NCBI GenBank assembly: GCA_039000515.1
Contig: JBCFYV010011135.1
Location: 13,027,376 to 13,091,375 of the forward strand
DNA length: 64,000 nt
From: Timema cristinae
Lineage: Eukaryota; Arthropoda; Insecta; Phasmatodea; Timematidae
Direction: 5' to 3'
The notes beneath the pieces were generated by a model. The model was not told where the DNA came from. It made no database searches and was given only the letters and a program-made list of their open reading frames with translations. Below are positions 1-9,058 of the stretch, piece by piece. Both the position numbers and the translations under genes were made by a program. Every line of letters begins with the position of its first letter. The first letter of the stretch is position 1.

Positions 1-293
1 AGTATAGATCAGATTTTCCTTGGTATTATTGTGCTCAGTAGTAGAATCTTCTAAATCACACACTTTTTTAAACAAATTTACATGTTTCTTCTCAATTATA
101 TCTTGATCAGATCTTGTACTGTTTTCACTAAGTACAGAATCATTCAGAAAAATACTCTCCTTTTGACCCATTAATTTACAATTTCCTTTTCTTTTTTGTG
201 AATTAAACATCCCTCTATATTAGAGTATTTAAATGGAAGCGAAACATCAGTAACTTGTGACGGTAAATCATGAGTGGAAGGTGTTGATCCAGC
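1..293 (-). pseudogene. 5' part of C2H2 zinc-finger exon, copy A (runs off the window)
   Basis: This is the start of the large zinc-finger exon of copy A, read leftwards from a splice acceptor (cattacag, complement of 294-301) and cut by the window edge before the first finger. It matches the acidic, Ser/Thr-rich leader of the intact exon in copy B. Compared with copy B it lacks one base near 170-185 (32 instead of 33 bases between two conserved anchors), which puts a stop soon after. An in-frame ATG at about 172 lies just past this indel, so a shorter protein cannot be excluded. Family: insect C2H2 transcription factors. I call it a probable pseudogene; the fingers lie outside the window. 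Confidence 0.6.
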
Positions 294-501
294 CTGTAAT
301 GAAATTAGACATAAAGATTAAAGATTAGGCTAAATATTTATTAAATAAAAACATATGTATTGATTTTTTAAGTCCTAAAAGTCTAATTTAGGAGGTACTA
401 AATTAACATTATCATACATATTAAGAGGGAAAATCAAAACTTAACTCAAGTAAGACTTACAAAAATAAAAACACAACTAAAATAATCAATGGGATTAGGT
501 C

Positions 502-708
502 ATGCTCCTTGAAGTAATTTGTGGTATTTTTAAAGATATAAGTCTAAATAAAATAACTGTCTCTTTACAACAGAGCTATATGCCACAATATTATGTTACA
601 GAATATGAACTAGTAATAGTGTTATCTAAAAAGTCTGAAGATAAATTTAAATTTCTTGAGTTGAGTGAAAAACCATTTATTGCTGCCCAAAGTAAAGCCA
701 GTCGCTGA
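502..708 (+). other. Conserved plus-strand stretch, open for 68 codons in copy A
   Basis: A 68-codon open stretch just upstream (in gene sense) of the zinc-finger exon acceptor. Related DNA sits at the same place in copies B (about 15,900-16,070), C (25,470-25,625) and D (49,400-49,625), but with deletions or frame breaks. It resembles no family I recognise. It may be intronic DNA that happens to be open in copy A, or the relic of a transposon that was in the ancestral unit. Confidence 0.3.
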
Positions 709-1499
709 CAAATATAAAATTTGTAATATACTATAATAACTCTGAATGATATAAGTTCACATTACACAACCCTGGAGTTGTCGAGACCAAACAAGTTTTC
801 AATTATATTTATCTTTGCACAAAGCTAAATGTTCTGAAGAACGAAATATCATTTTCAGGGACTTTAGTAATTCTTGTTTCAAATGTATTACGACTAATAA
901 TGAAATAATTTGGGAGAAGAAAAAATATATAATGTTCATGTAACATTTTTTATAACAAAACGTAAAAATTGTTCTTAACAATACTATTAAATGAATGAAT
1001 TTTATTAAAACACGAATGGTGAATACTATACAAAGATAATGTGTTACATTTATCTTTCCATGGTCTTTCGACCAATTCAGTGTGAGCACATATCTAAATT
1101 AATAGTGCTAAGGATGAGAAGTTTATAATTCAGAAGAACTGTAGCCATATTTTTGAATAGGAATATATCTAAAATAGACATTTAGGAAAAACCACCTTCA
1201 GTACAACTGCCTGCGATTGAACTCTTGTCCGCTTTGATAACTAAATTCCAGTCTATTGATAAAATTACACCTTATATCATTCAATCACTCTTGAGGGTTT
1301 TAAGTTTTGTTTTTGTGATGATAGAAAATATAACCGTAATAAAGAACACAACTCAAAAGTATTTAAAGCTACACCTGACTAGATTAGTAAGTGGCTGGAC
1401 AGGACTAAATAAATGAGTAATAAGCTTATATGCAATAATTTAATAATTGATTATTTTTTACCATAGTCTTACTAGTTTTCATGTTTTACACATATGTAC

Positions 1500-1705
1500 T
1501 AATAACTCAAATGAGTTAAGTATATGGAATAATAAATTCAGTGGAAGTGTACCCTTATTTGCGTGGAGTGAGAGTGAAAAACTATTTAAGAAACAACACC
1601 CTCCGTATATCAGACTGGGATTTTTACCTAGATCTCCCTGTCATTGTCAGGCTGGTCTTACAGAAAAGGGACCCCTTGAACTACGTGGCCTCCGAGGCAA
1701 GGAAA
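1500..1705 (-). mobile_element. Old SINE-B relic in copy A
   Basis: Degenerate minus-strand relative of the SINE at 29,239-29,502. It keeps the blocks 'gtggaagtgtaccc', 'gcgtggagtgag' and a final tRNA-like head with 'gatctccctgtcattg'. The same relic is at 26,270-26,465 in copy C, so it predates the segmental duplication. Confidence 0.6.
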
Positions 1706-1922
1706 CGATTATTAATTTATGTATAAAATATGTTATGGTATTTTAAAATACATAATAACTTGGTTTATTTTATTAATAATTGAAACATATATGATAAACT
1801 TAGAAGAATATAATACTCAGTAAAGTAATCTGATTTTCAATTTCGATTATTTTAGATATTTAATTTACACCTTCTAATTTGACAGATCATTATATCAACA
1901 AATGTCTTAGAACTTAGGAACT

Positions 1923-1934
1923 AACGTAAAGATA
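1923..1934. repeat. Target-site duplication, 3' side of LINE
   Basis: The 12 bases aacgtaaagata here are repeated exactly at 9,473-9,484, on the other side of the LINE. The copy C alignment reads straight through this point with no insertion (about 26,690-26,710), confirming the pair as a target-site duplication. Confidence 0.85.
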
Positions 1935-2732
1935 TTTATTTTTATTTATTCAGTGTTTACAGGCCCGGTATCTTACAATCTTTAAAGCCGGCCGTTTTTT
2001 CCAAAACTTTTACTTAATTTACACAATTTTAAAATGAATTTCCTTTTTAACATTACAACACATATTTTGGCTCTTAACTTAAATGAAATTCAACTACCCT
2101 TAGCTCAATTTGATCCACCCCGGGTATATTACGCCTCCGGTACCCTCCCCCGCTAGGCCCTTCACAATGCTCGGGATTTCACTCCCGAGTCCGCCAAGCG
2201 CTCAGCAGAGGTGGGCATCACCATAATAACCACCTGGGGAGGCGCCCTATCAGAGTTGGTGCCCCGCCTACTTTCTACCCTTGGCAGCTGAATTTCCTAA
2301 TCTACCCCCTATCTAGTTCCCCCGTCCCTAATTATCTATATTAACTACTAACTAAGCTAAGCTAAAATACTAAACTATTCTATTCCCATTACTGCCGGGG
2401 AACACCATCACCCAGAGGGCTGCAGGGCAGCCGCCTTTCTCCATCTTGACTCTGAGGGCCCATCAACCATAACCCACCTCTCTTGTTTCCAAGGTGGTGG
2501 GTCATACGGTGCAGGGAACCCCTCAGAGTTCATAATCATTCCACTAACTATTGTTCATACGACTGGAAAACTGTCTTCTGGATCTCAAGGGCATCCCCCG
2601 TGTTCCTTCAGACACTCAGTCGTACTGGAATCCAGTTCCCAGGGCTCGCGCTTGCTCCTCCCAGCACATACACATTTTTTTTTCCCGGCAAGGATTGTTA
2701 CCGCTTATCCCCTTTTAACAATCCTTTTTTCC
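1935..2732 (-). other. LINE 3' UTR with A-rich end
   Basis: About 800 bases between the pol stop codon and the target-site duplication. The part next to pol is GC-richer; the last 170 bases are AT-rich and end in an A-rich run in element sense. There is no ORF I would support. It presumably carries the signal recognised by the element's own reverse transcriptase. Confidence 0.7.
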
Positions 2733-5700
2733 CTACTCACTCCCCGCTGAGACCGCACTAGTGTCCGTGTCAGTCCCGCCCTCCGTGTCGCTGTCATCTT
2801 CTTCGTCATTGTCAGTGTCAACGTCCCGTCTTATTCGTCCCTGTGCCTCTTTAAGTCTGTCTATGTAGGCTGTCTTTGCTCTATCTGACGCTTCCAGTGC
2901 AATCTGGTCTAAGAATTTCCAATAGATTGGGTCCCTCAGTACTTCGCCTACTAATCTTCCCTGGATCTCTCTCTGGTAGTTCCTTCTTGCTTCTAGTGTA
3001 ATGACACACTCAAGCACCACATGTTCAGGGGTTCCCTCCTCACCACATTGACAATTCCCCGACTCTATCAATCCCAGCTTCCTTAGAGATGCCGGGTACG
3101 GTCCCTTCCCCGTGATGAAGTGGACAAGACCCCGAGATGGCTGGAGGTGCTTATTCTCTAGTCTCTCAACCACATTTGGGAACAATTGATAAGTCCTCCT
3201 ACCTGTCCCACTTCTCTGCCACTCCTCCAACAGGACTATTTCCGCCTCTCCAAAAGTTCTCACATCGTGTGTGGTGAGGAGTCTCACCTTCTCCAAGTTT
3301 CTCTTTTTTAGCCAGTACGCCACAGCTTTCTTCCTTATGAGGAGGTCCAACGGCCATACACCTAGGGCCACACTCAATGCATCCGTTGCTACAGTCCGGT
3401 AGGCTCCCGTCAGCCTCAATAAGATGTTCCTCTGCAGACCCTGAATCGCCTTAGCCGGAGCGACATTGGTTAGTCTGTGAGCCCAGATGCACGCCCCATA
3501 GCTCACAATGGAGAGAAGGATCATCTGATGGTATGTCCTTATTATCCGCATAGGCAGATAAAACCGCCTCTGTCCCATGCTTATAATTTTATTCATCACC
3601 GACAGAGTTTTCCCCATCACTCCCTCCATGTGCGCTGTGAAGTTCCTCTTTTCATCTAGGGTAACTCCCAGGTATCTGACCGTATGGCTTCTTCTTATAG
3701 ATTTCGTACCTAACTTTATGGTCGGATCCCTAGCCAATCTACCCTTAAACAGCATGAAGGTCGTCTTCGCCGGTGCCATTTTTAACTTGACACTTTTACA
3801 CCAGGTGTCAAGTTCTTCAAGCACCTGGTTACTTTTTTCCTCTAAGTTCCTTCTCGAGTACCCTTCTATTACTATTAGAAGGTCGTCTGCGAAGGCAACC
3901 ACACCCTGCGTCTCTGGCATCCCCTCCAACAAGTACAACACTGGTTCCAGGCTGACATCCCAAAATATCGGGCCACATACCGATCCCTGGGGACATCCCT
4001 TCGTCAGTAGCTTCTGAACCTTATTTCCTGGACATCTCAGGGTGGAGTATCTATTACGACAGTAGTCCTTAAGACTCCTATACAGCTGCCCCGGACACTG
4101 AATCTCTCTTAATCTGTCAAACATCGCCGGCCACCAGAGGTTGTCAAAAGCGCCTGAGATGTCCACAAATATTCCTACGACGTATTTACCATTTGCCGAG
4201 TCAATCAGTTCCATTGCTCTGCAGATTGCGTCCTCTGTCGACCTGCCTCTTCGGAAGCCATACTGCTGCTGATGCATGCCCATGACTGTCCTGTGTCTCA
4301 GTAATCTTTCACACAATATCTTCTCCTGCAACTTCCCTGCTGTGTTCAACAGGCAGATGGGTCTGTATGACTTCGGAATAAGCGGATTTTTATCCTCCCC
4401 CTTGCTTAGCACGATTACCTCGCTCTGCTTCCAGATGTTCGGGATTCTGCCTTGAGCGAGGCATTCGTTTAACAGCCCTGCAAGGAAAGGAGCAATAAGG
4501 TCAGCCGTCTTCTCCAGCACCTCGACCTTTATCCCGTCCGGACCAGGCGCCTTTTTCTTACCCATCAGAGCAATGTTCCTGATCACCTCCGCCCGACTAA
4601 CAGGTTCTACCTCTTCCTCATTTACATACTCGTCATTCTCCATCCTCTCCCTCAACATTTGGTGCTCTTCAGTATCTTCTGTCACGTCGTCATCTGGCAA
4701 CAATGTCTCCATTAAAAGAACCGCAGACTCTTCCCAGCTGGTCGTGGTACTCCCATCATCCTTAGATAGCGTGGTTATCATGGCTGGGGGGCGTAATTTC
4801 CCGGAGGCTATCTTAAACGGCACCCCCCAAGGTCCCCTCTGTAACTCCTCCTGTACATACTTCTCCCAACTTTTCCTCTTCTCCTGATACAACCCATCCT
4901 CAAACTCTCTCTTGCTCTCCCTGTAGATATTTAACAGCACCACACGACCAGCCGGGTCTCGACACCTCTGATATCTCCTACGCGTTCTCCTTGCCCTTGC
5001 TCGAAGACTCTGCAGTCTGTCATTCCATGGCTTATTACCAACCTTGGTATCACCTTTCACTACAGGTATCGACTTCCTCATTGCATCCTGCAGAGCCCAC
5101 GTCAGCTGTTTGGCCTTCATGTTGACATTGTCGCCTTGTGCCACTTGACTGGGCAGTATCAGTTCAGCCCTCAGCTTCTCCCAGTTAGCTTTGCTCATGT
5201 TGTATCTCCTTCTTTTCCCTTCCCCATTTCCATCCACCAGCCTCCCCGCGACAAATTCAAAGACGATCAGGTTATGGTCACTGACCGTGACGTTGTCCAC
5301 AACCCTCCAACCTTCCACCATGTCCATGGACTCGGCGTTACACAAAGTGACGTCAATGTTGGAAGAAGCCCCAGCTCTCCCCTGATATGTAGGGGGATTA
5401 TTCGGTTGGTTCGCAACCTCAAGCCCATGACCATAGATGAACTCCTCCAAAGCACGACCCCTTCTATCTCTCCCAATCACCCTATTACTATGCCACATGG
5501 GAGACTTAGCATTAGCATCAGCGGTAATTATGAGTGGCACACCTGCGTATGTCCTACATATTATCTCCAACTGATCAAGATATGGCTCAATTGGATGCCT
5601 AAATTGAAAATATAGGTTTGCCACTATACACCTGCCTGAGCTAGTTCCCAGTTCTACGCATGTTACCCACTGGTTACAGAGCTGTTCAATCTTAGTTACG

Positions 5701-5924
5701 GCAATTTCCTTGTTAAACACCACTATTGCGCTCATTGGAGCTTCTCCACTAACAACAATTCTAGTGACCACCGGCATATGCGGAACTTTCCCTCTCAAGG
5801 TATAGGGTTCCTGAAGACACACAACATCAAGTCCCATCTCCTCAGCAAGCTTGCGGACTTCATGCAACACGGTCACGCTCCTCATTCCATTAATCTGTCC
5901 TATTCTAATGGTGCTATCCCCCAT
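2733..5924 (-). CDS. LINE ORF4: apurinic-like endonuclease and reverse transcriptase (pol)
   Basis: An intact 1,063-residue protein that nicks target DNA and copies the element RNA at the nick. From the ATG at 5,924, residues 1 to about 220 are the endonuclease, with CLQEPY (36-41), DAN (136-138), SNID (188-191) and SDHN (215-218). The reverse transcriptase follows with the FVDISGAFD block (586-594), GCPQGSVCGP (643-652) and the catalytic FADD (678-681). A cysteine-histidine motif near the C-terminus has C958, C960, H968 and C973. The protein ends in an unusual tail rich in Asp, Glu and Thr. A start 12 codons upstream is possible, but the ATG at 5,924 overlaps the ORF3 stop in TAATG and places the endonuclease at the N-terminus as usual. 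The motif order is typical of the R1 clade. All catalytic residues I checked are present, so it looks functional. Confidence 0.93.
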   Translation of the reverse strand: MGDSTIRIGQINGMRSVTVLHEVRKLAEEMGLDVVCLQEPYTLRGKVPHMPVVTRIVVSGEAPMSAIVVFNKEIAVTKIEQLCNQWVTCVELGTSSGRCIVANLYFQFRHPIEPYLDQLEIICRTYAGVPLIITADANAKSPMWHSNRVIGRDRRGRALEEFIYGHGLEVANQPNNPPTYQGRAGASSNIDVTLCNAESMDMVEGWRVVDNVTVSDHNLIVFEFVAGRLVDGNGEGKRRRYNMSKANWEKLRAELILPSQVAQGDNVNMKAKQLTWALQDAMRKSIPVVKGDTKVGNKPWNDRLQSLRARARRTRRRYQRCRDPAGRVVLLNIYRESKREFEDGLYQEKRKSWEKYVQEELQRGPWGVPFKIASGKLRPPAMITTLSKDDGSTTTSWEESAVLLMETLLPDDDVTEDTEEHQMLRERMENDEYVNEEEVEPVSRAEVIRNIALMGKKKAPGPDGIKVEVLEKTADLIAPFLAGLLNECLAQGRIPNIWKQSEVIVLSKGEDKNPLIPKSYRPICLLNTAGKLQEKILCERLLRHRTVMGMHQQQYGFRRGRSTEDAICRAMELIDSANGKYVVGIFVDISGAFDNLWWPAMFDRLREIQCPGQLYRSLKDYCRNRYSTLRCPGNKVQKLLTKGCPQGSVCGPIFWDVSLEPVLYLLEGMPETQGVVAFADDLLIVIEGYSRRNLEEKSNQVLEELDTWCKSVKLKMAPAKTTFMLFKGRLARDPTIKLGTKSIRRSHTVRYLGVTLDEKRNFTAHMEGVMGKTLSVMNKIISMGQRRFYLPMRIIRTYHQMILLSIVSYGACIWAHRLTNVAPAKAIQGLQRNILLRLTGAYRTVATDALSVALGVWPLDLLIRKKAVAYWLKKRNLEKVRLLTTHDVRTFGEAEIVLLEEWQRSGTGRRTYQLFPNVVERLENKHLQPSRGLVHFITGKGPYPASLRKLGLIESGNCQCGEEGTPEHVVLECVITLEARRNYQREIQGRLVGEVLRDPIYWKFLDQIALEASDRAKTAYIDRLKEAQGRIRRDVDTDNDEEDDSDTEGGTDTDTSAVSAGSE

Positions 5925-5926
5925 TA
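5922..5926 (-). promoter_or_regulatory. TAATG stop-start overlap, ORF3 to pol
   Basis: The ORF3 stop TAA (5,926-5,924) shares its last A with the pol ATG (5,924-5,922). The UAAUG arrangement is the one reported for translational coupling in the R1-clade element SART1. It implies pol is made by ribosomes that have just ended ORF3. Confidence 0.75.
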
Positions 5927-6310
5927 CGGATAGTATGTGTGCACGTAGCACGCAGGCCATGCCACGCTGGGGTTAAACGTCTTGCGACCGTGTGCCGTCA
6001 CAAATTGCCTATAAGTATTTTCCATATCAAAAGTTTCCTCTCTCCTCTTGAAGACCTTATCAATTAGTCCCCGCAAACTGTCCACGTCCGTTGGTAGATT
6101 CATAGATCTTAGTTGAATTCTATCCAACGACTCGGGAGAGGGAAAAGTGATACTGTCCCCCTTTTCATGACCCAGTCTCACAACGTGCCTCAGCGCCATG
6201 TGCAGCACTCTCTCTTCTTCTAACCTGGATAACCGCATCGTCTCCTCGAGGGTTCCGTACGCCTGAGAGGGTACATCCCTCTCTCCTTTCAGCTGCCCCT
6301 CCATCTCCAT
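5924..6310 (-). CDS. LINE ORF3: 128-aa protein of unknown function
   Basis: I do not recognise this protein. It starts at the ATG at 6,310, two bases after the ORF2 stop (TGA at 6,315-6,313), and ends at the TAA that overlaps the pol start. A second ATG lies two codons on. The frame is open further upstream inside ORF2, but no better start is evident. The sequence is charged and probably mostly helical: residues 20-50 are rich in Leu, Glu and Arg, followed by a Ser/Pro patch near 56-61 and a basic-acidic stretch (KRREE) near 88-92. No membrane segment, zinc-binding cluster or catalytic signature is visible. Its place between two coupled ORFs in an otherwise intact element argues that it is real. 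It could be a separate small protein or a split-off remnant of ORF2 or the pol N-terminus. Confidence 0.6.
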   Translation of the reverse strand: MEMEGQLKGERDVPSQAYGTLEETMRLSRLEEERVLHMALRHVVRLGHEKGDSITFPSPESLDRIQLRSMNLPTDVDSLRGLIDKVFKRREETFDMENTYRQFVTAHGRKTFNPSVAWPACYVHTYYP

Positions 6311-6315
6311 ATTCA
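6308..6315 (-). promoter_or_regulatory. TGAATATG stop-start junction, ORF2 to ORF3
   Basis: The ORF2 stop TGA (6,315-6,313) is followed after two bases by the ATG of ORF3 (6,310-6,308). The spacing fits termination-reinitiation. Confidence 0.6.
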
Positions 6316-8052
6316 CTTCTGCTGTCTGGCTCCCCTGCTGTTTGTGTTGTGATCCATACCCTTTTCTTTCTTTTTCTTGCCATATCCAAATCCCCAGAGC
6401 TTCCAATTTTGTTTATGTTTCACCCCCAGATCTGCTTTTCCGCAAGTCCCCGCTCCAGCTCTCTCTGGCGTCCCCTCCTCCTTTTCCTCACACCTGACTC
6501 CATTGGTGCTTTCCACCCATTCCCTATTCATGCCTTCACATATGATACATATGTCCTCCACCACCTGCGGATTTATTACCGCATTGTGCAGTTGTGATAT
6601 CAGGGTGGAGGATGCCGCCGCCGAGTCCCCAGTTGACGCAAACCTCCCATTCCAAAATTCGTTGCCGGGCCAACTATTTCCATCCCATGGATATGTAGTA
6701 ACTAGGTAATATTCACCCTCCCCGAAGATCTCATAGGGAGCTCGCCGGTCGATATTACCCGTATACGCTAGAATCTTCTGCCGATCCTCAAAGTGCTCCA
6801 TAACCCCATCCATCCACAGCAGCTCTAACACCGCAACAGCACCCGCACCTGCACCATACTTCCCATAAGCATCAAGTAGGCATTCCCTTACTTCTTTATA
6901 AAATAGCTCGTTCTGGTGTCTCGAACCACTCCAAACTCCAAGACCAAATCCCACGATTTGCACATGTACCTTTTGTGAGACCTCCTTCGAGATCCTGTAC
7001 GCCTCGAAGAACAACATCTCCAGAATAATCCTTATCCTTTTTCTATATATGTACTCATAGATCCCGGTGCCATATCTGGCTGGAAAAGTCTTCCCCCCTT
7101 CTTCTGTACCATTTACAAAGTAATCCCTAATAAATTTTGCTATCGGGTCATCCCTCTGATTATGGCTCATGTACAGCCTGTCTCCACGCCCCTCATTCCT
7201 CAGGTTTGGTCCTACCAAACCTATGATGGACCCTCTACTAACTACATCCTTCACTACTGGTTTGCCTTTGTTATCTCTTTCTCCTTTGTTTACAAAACAC
7301 GTGGTCGACGAAACCCCGATGAGTCCGGACGCGACTATCTCATAGTCTCTAAGATAAGAAACACTACCATCCCGACCCGCCGCAACCTCGCTATAACCAC
7401 ACGACCTATATCCAGAGGAGGTACAGTAGTATTCATTTTCTCCGTAGTTGTACTTACATCTCCGCGTGAGAAGCCTACTGATGAAACCTTCCACAGTCAT
7501 TTCCTGGTAGTATGCCCTAGTAACCTCAGGTCCATCAGAAGCCAGAAATTTGAGGAGTGCAGCCATAAACTCGTAAGTCCATTCGTGGACCATTGTACGC
7601 ACAGATTTTATATGTTCCTCGGCAACCTCAACTTTAATTTCCCCTCTCTCAACCATGCACCCCATATCCACCGATGGTAGTGGGATAACATGCTGCTTCA
7701 GTCTCCTCCAAAATTCCTTACAATTTCTTTCCCCTCCTCTCCGCTCAGTGTTCCCCAGAGTCTCTCCTCTTGTCCTAGGTTTATTCTCAACCAGTTTCTG
7801 CCCACTATATTTTTGCACTCTTTCCTTCTCCATCTCCCCATCTTGAATAACCTTTACAGATCCAAGCACCATTTTCGCTGCCATCCTTTCTCTATGTGCT
7901 GCCGCCCTTTTCATATTCCTTGCACGTTTGGACGGAGGTATCCTCGTTCTACTCTCCGTCCTGTCGTTCTTCGAGCCAGTCCGATACACGTCTAGTCTAG
8001 TCGCTATCAGTCTAAGTAGTTCAACAATCTCATTTAGTATCTCAGTAACCAT
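6313..8052 (-). CDS. LINE ORF2: 579-aa protein with DUF4804/MavL-like macrodomain
   Basis: An extra ORF between gag and pol. Residues 1-130 are basic and look disordered. From about 190 to 500 it carries the signature blocks I associate with the DUF4804 family, renamed MavL-like: a GVSS..CFVN..ER.N.GKP block (246-264), IIGLVGPNL (276-284), VGFGLGVW (367-374), YPWDGNSWPGNEFW (454-467) and STGDSAAASSTL (473-484) followed by INP (493-495). The Legionella member MavL is reported as an arginine-specific macrodomain hydrolase that removes ADP-ribose from ubiquitin. A cysteine-rich tail (C502, C505, C521, C537) follows. The ATG lies 8 bases before the gag stop (ATGGTTACTGA), suggesting coupled translation. 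The family call rests on motif memory, not a search. The function in a LINE is inferred: possibly removal of host ADP-ribose marks from element RNP. It could also be a binding-only domain. Confidence 0.75.
   Translation of the reverse strand: MVTEILNEIVELLRLIATRLDVYRTGSKNDRTESRTRIPPSKRARNMKRAAAHRERMAAKMVLGSVKVIQDGEMEKERVQKYSGQKLVENKPRTRGETLGNTERRGGERNCKEFWRRLKQHVIPLPSVDMGCMVERGEIKVEVAEEHIKSVRTMVHEWTYEFMAALLKFLASDGPEVTRAYYQEMTVEGFISRLLTRRCKYNYGENEYYCTSSGYRSCGYSEVAAGRDGSVSYLRDYEIVASGLIGVSSTTCFVNKGERDNKGKPVVKDVVSRGSIIGLVGPNLRNEGRGDRLYMSHNQRDDPIAKFIRDYFVNGTEEGGKTFPARYGTGIYEYIYRKRIRIILEMLFFEAYRISKEVSQKVHVQIVGFGLGVWSGSRHQNELFYKEVRECLLDAYGKYGAGAGAVAVLELLWMDGVMEHFEDRQKILAYTGNIDRRAPYEIFGEGEYYLVTTYPWDGNSWPGNEFWNGRFASTGDSAAASSTLISQLHNAVINPQVVEDICIICEGMNREWVESTNGVRCEEKEEGTPERAGAGTCGKADLGVKHKQNWKLWGFGYGKKKKEKGMDHNTNSRGARQQK
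8042..8052 (-). promoter_or_regulatory. ATGGTTACTGA start-stop overlap, gag to ORF2
   Basis: The ORF2 ATG (8,052-8,050) lies eight bases before the gag TGA (8,044-8,042) in another frame, an 11-base overlap. This is compatible with reinitiation after gag termination. Confidence 0.65.
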
Positions 8053-9058
8053 AGTCTGTTCTTTCCATTTGTCTCCTCAGTAATAGTTGATGTGTCGGAC
8101 AGTCTCTTGAGTTGGGTTTTTTACACTTCTCACTGCGTTTCCTCGTTGTGCATGGAATACATATTTCCTCTCTACTTTTACATTCCCTTACCTTGTGGCC
8201 CTCCTTGCCACACTTTCCACAAACCTCCTCCTTACTCCTACAGTGAGCCATAACATGACCCAGATCCCTACACCTATAACACCTAGTGATCACCGTATAG
8301 TCCTTAATGGACACTGCGCTAAAGGAAATATAAACCCTACAGCTCAAGAGCTTCCTGATCTTTGGAGATACTTCTACTACATTATTTACTACCCGTCTGT
8401 CCCTTGCCCCTGTTTTAAATCGGGGCTTGAACCCCTCCTCAAACTCCTCTCTAGATACCTTCTCCCTCATGTTCTGCTCATACGTCATTCTGGTAAGCTC
8501 CCCCGTTGTTAGATCCCTATCCACATCATAAAATATTACCATTGGTCGCCTTCTCTTGGGCTCCTCGCAGGCCATTGTCTTCGCAATCTCCTTGTTTTCC
8601 ATAATCTTCTTAGCGTCCTCATCCGAGTCTGTCTCCACTATGAGTTTAGCCCCAGCAGGTCGTATGGACCGTATTCTAATCTGATCCTTTGCCGGGTCAA
8701 TCTTCCCCATCAAGGTCTTCCTCATATGATCCGTGCTTTCCCCTTTCAGTGAAGACACAAACACCGCCCTATAACTGGGTTTCACCTGTGCTGTTCCCCC
8801 TAACTCTGGCTTGCGCCCTGCAGCCCCCGAGGCAACCACCGAGGCAAAGGTGACTGATCCCATCTTATTCACACTAGTCCCCCTCATCTGTTCCCTTAGC
8901 TTCCTGTTTTCCTCCTCCAACATGTTTATTTTCCCCTCTTTGTACAAAACTTCCAGAATGAGCTTTGACATCCTGTCAATTATCTCCCCTAGATTCTCCT
9001 TGTTGACCCTCCCATCCTTACTACACCTCAATCTGACAAACTCCTCTGCTTCCTTCAT
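8042..9058 (-). CDS. LINE ORF1: gag-like RNA-binding protein with CCHC knuckles
   Basis: A 338-residue nucleic-acid-binding protein that should package the element RNA. Residues 30-60 are predicted coiled coil. Residues 95-240 have the mixed alpha-beta character of the RRM-like region of R1-clade gag proteins. Three cysteine-histidine knuckles close the protein: 260-273 (CYRC...GH...HC), 280-293 (CGKC...GH...EC) and a looser one at 300-320. The ATG at 9,058 is the first in frame; the upstream frame is open for about 20 codons with no ATG. A Glu/Lys-rich open stretch in another frame (9,021-9,218) overlaps the start and might act as an upstream ORF, but it has only a non-ATG or internal start. 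Intact. Confidence 0.9.
   Translation of the reverse strand: MKEAEEFVRLRCSKDGRVNKENLGEIIDRMSKLILEVLYKEGKINMLEEENRKLREQMRGTSVNKMGSVTFASVVASGAAGRKPELGGTAQVKPSYRAVFVSSLKGESTDHMRKTLMGKIDPAKDQIRIRSIRPAGAKLIVETDSDEDAKKIMENKEIAKTMACEEPKRRRPMVIFYDVDRDLTTGELTRMTYEQNMREKVSREEFEEGFKPRFKTGARDRRVVNNVVEVSPKIRKLLSCRVYISFSAVSIKDYTVITRCYRCRDLGHVMAHCRSKEEVCGKCGKEGHKVRECKSREEICIPCTTRKRSEKCKKPNSRDCPTHQLLLRRQMERTDYGY

Noticed and set aside
3577..5615. Plus-strand ORFs across the LINE pol region
   Set aside because: They are antisense shadows of an intact, motif-rich minus-strand protein.
6313..8052. ORF2 as a host gene or assembly chimera within the LINE
   Set aside because: It is joined to gag and ORF3 by stop-start junctions of the same style, shares the element's base composition and strand, and lies inside one target-site duplication.
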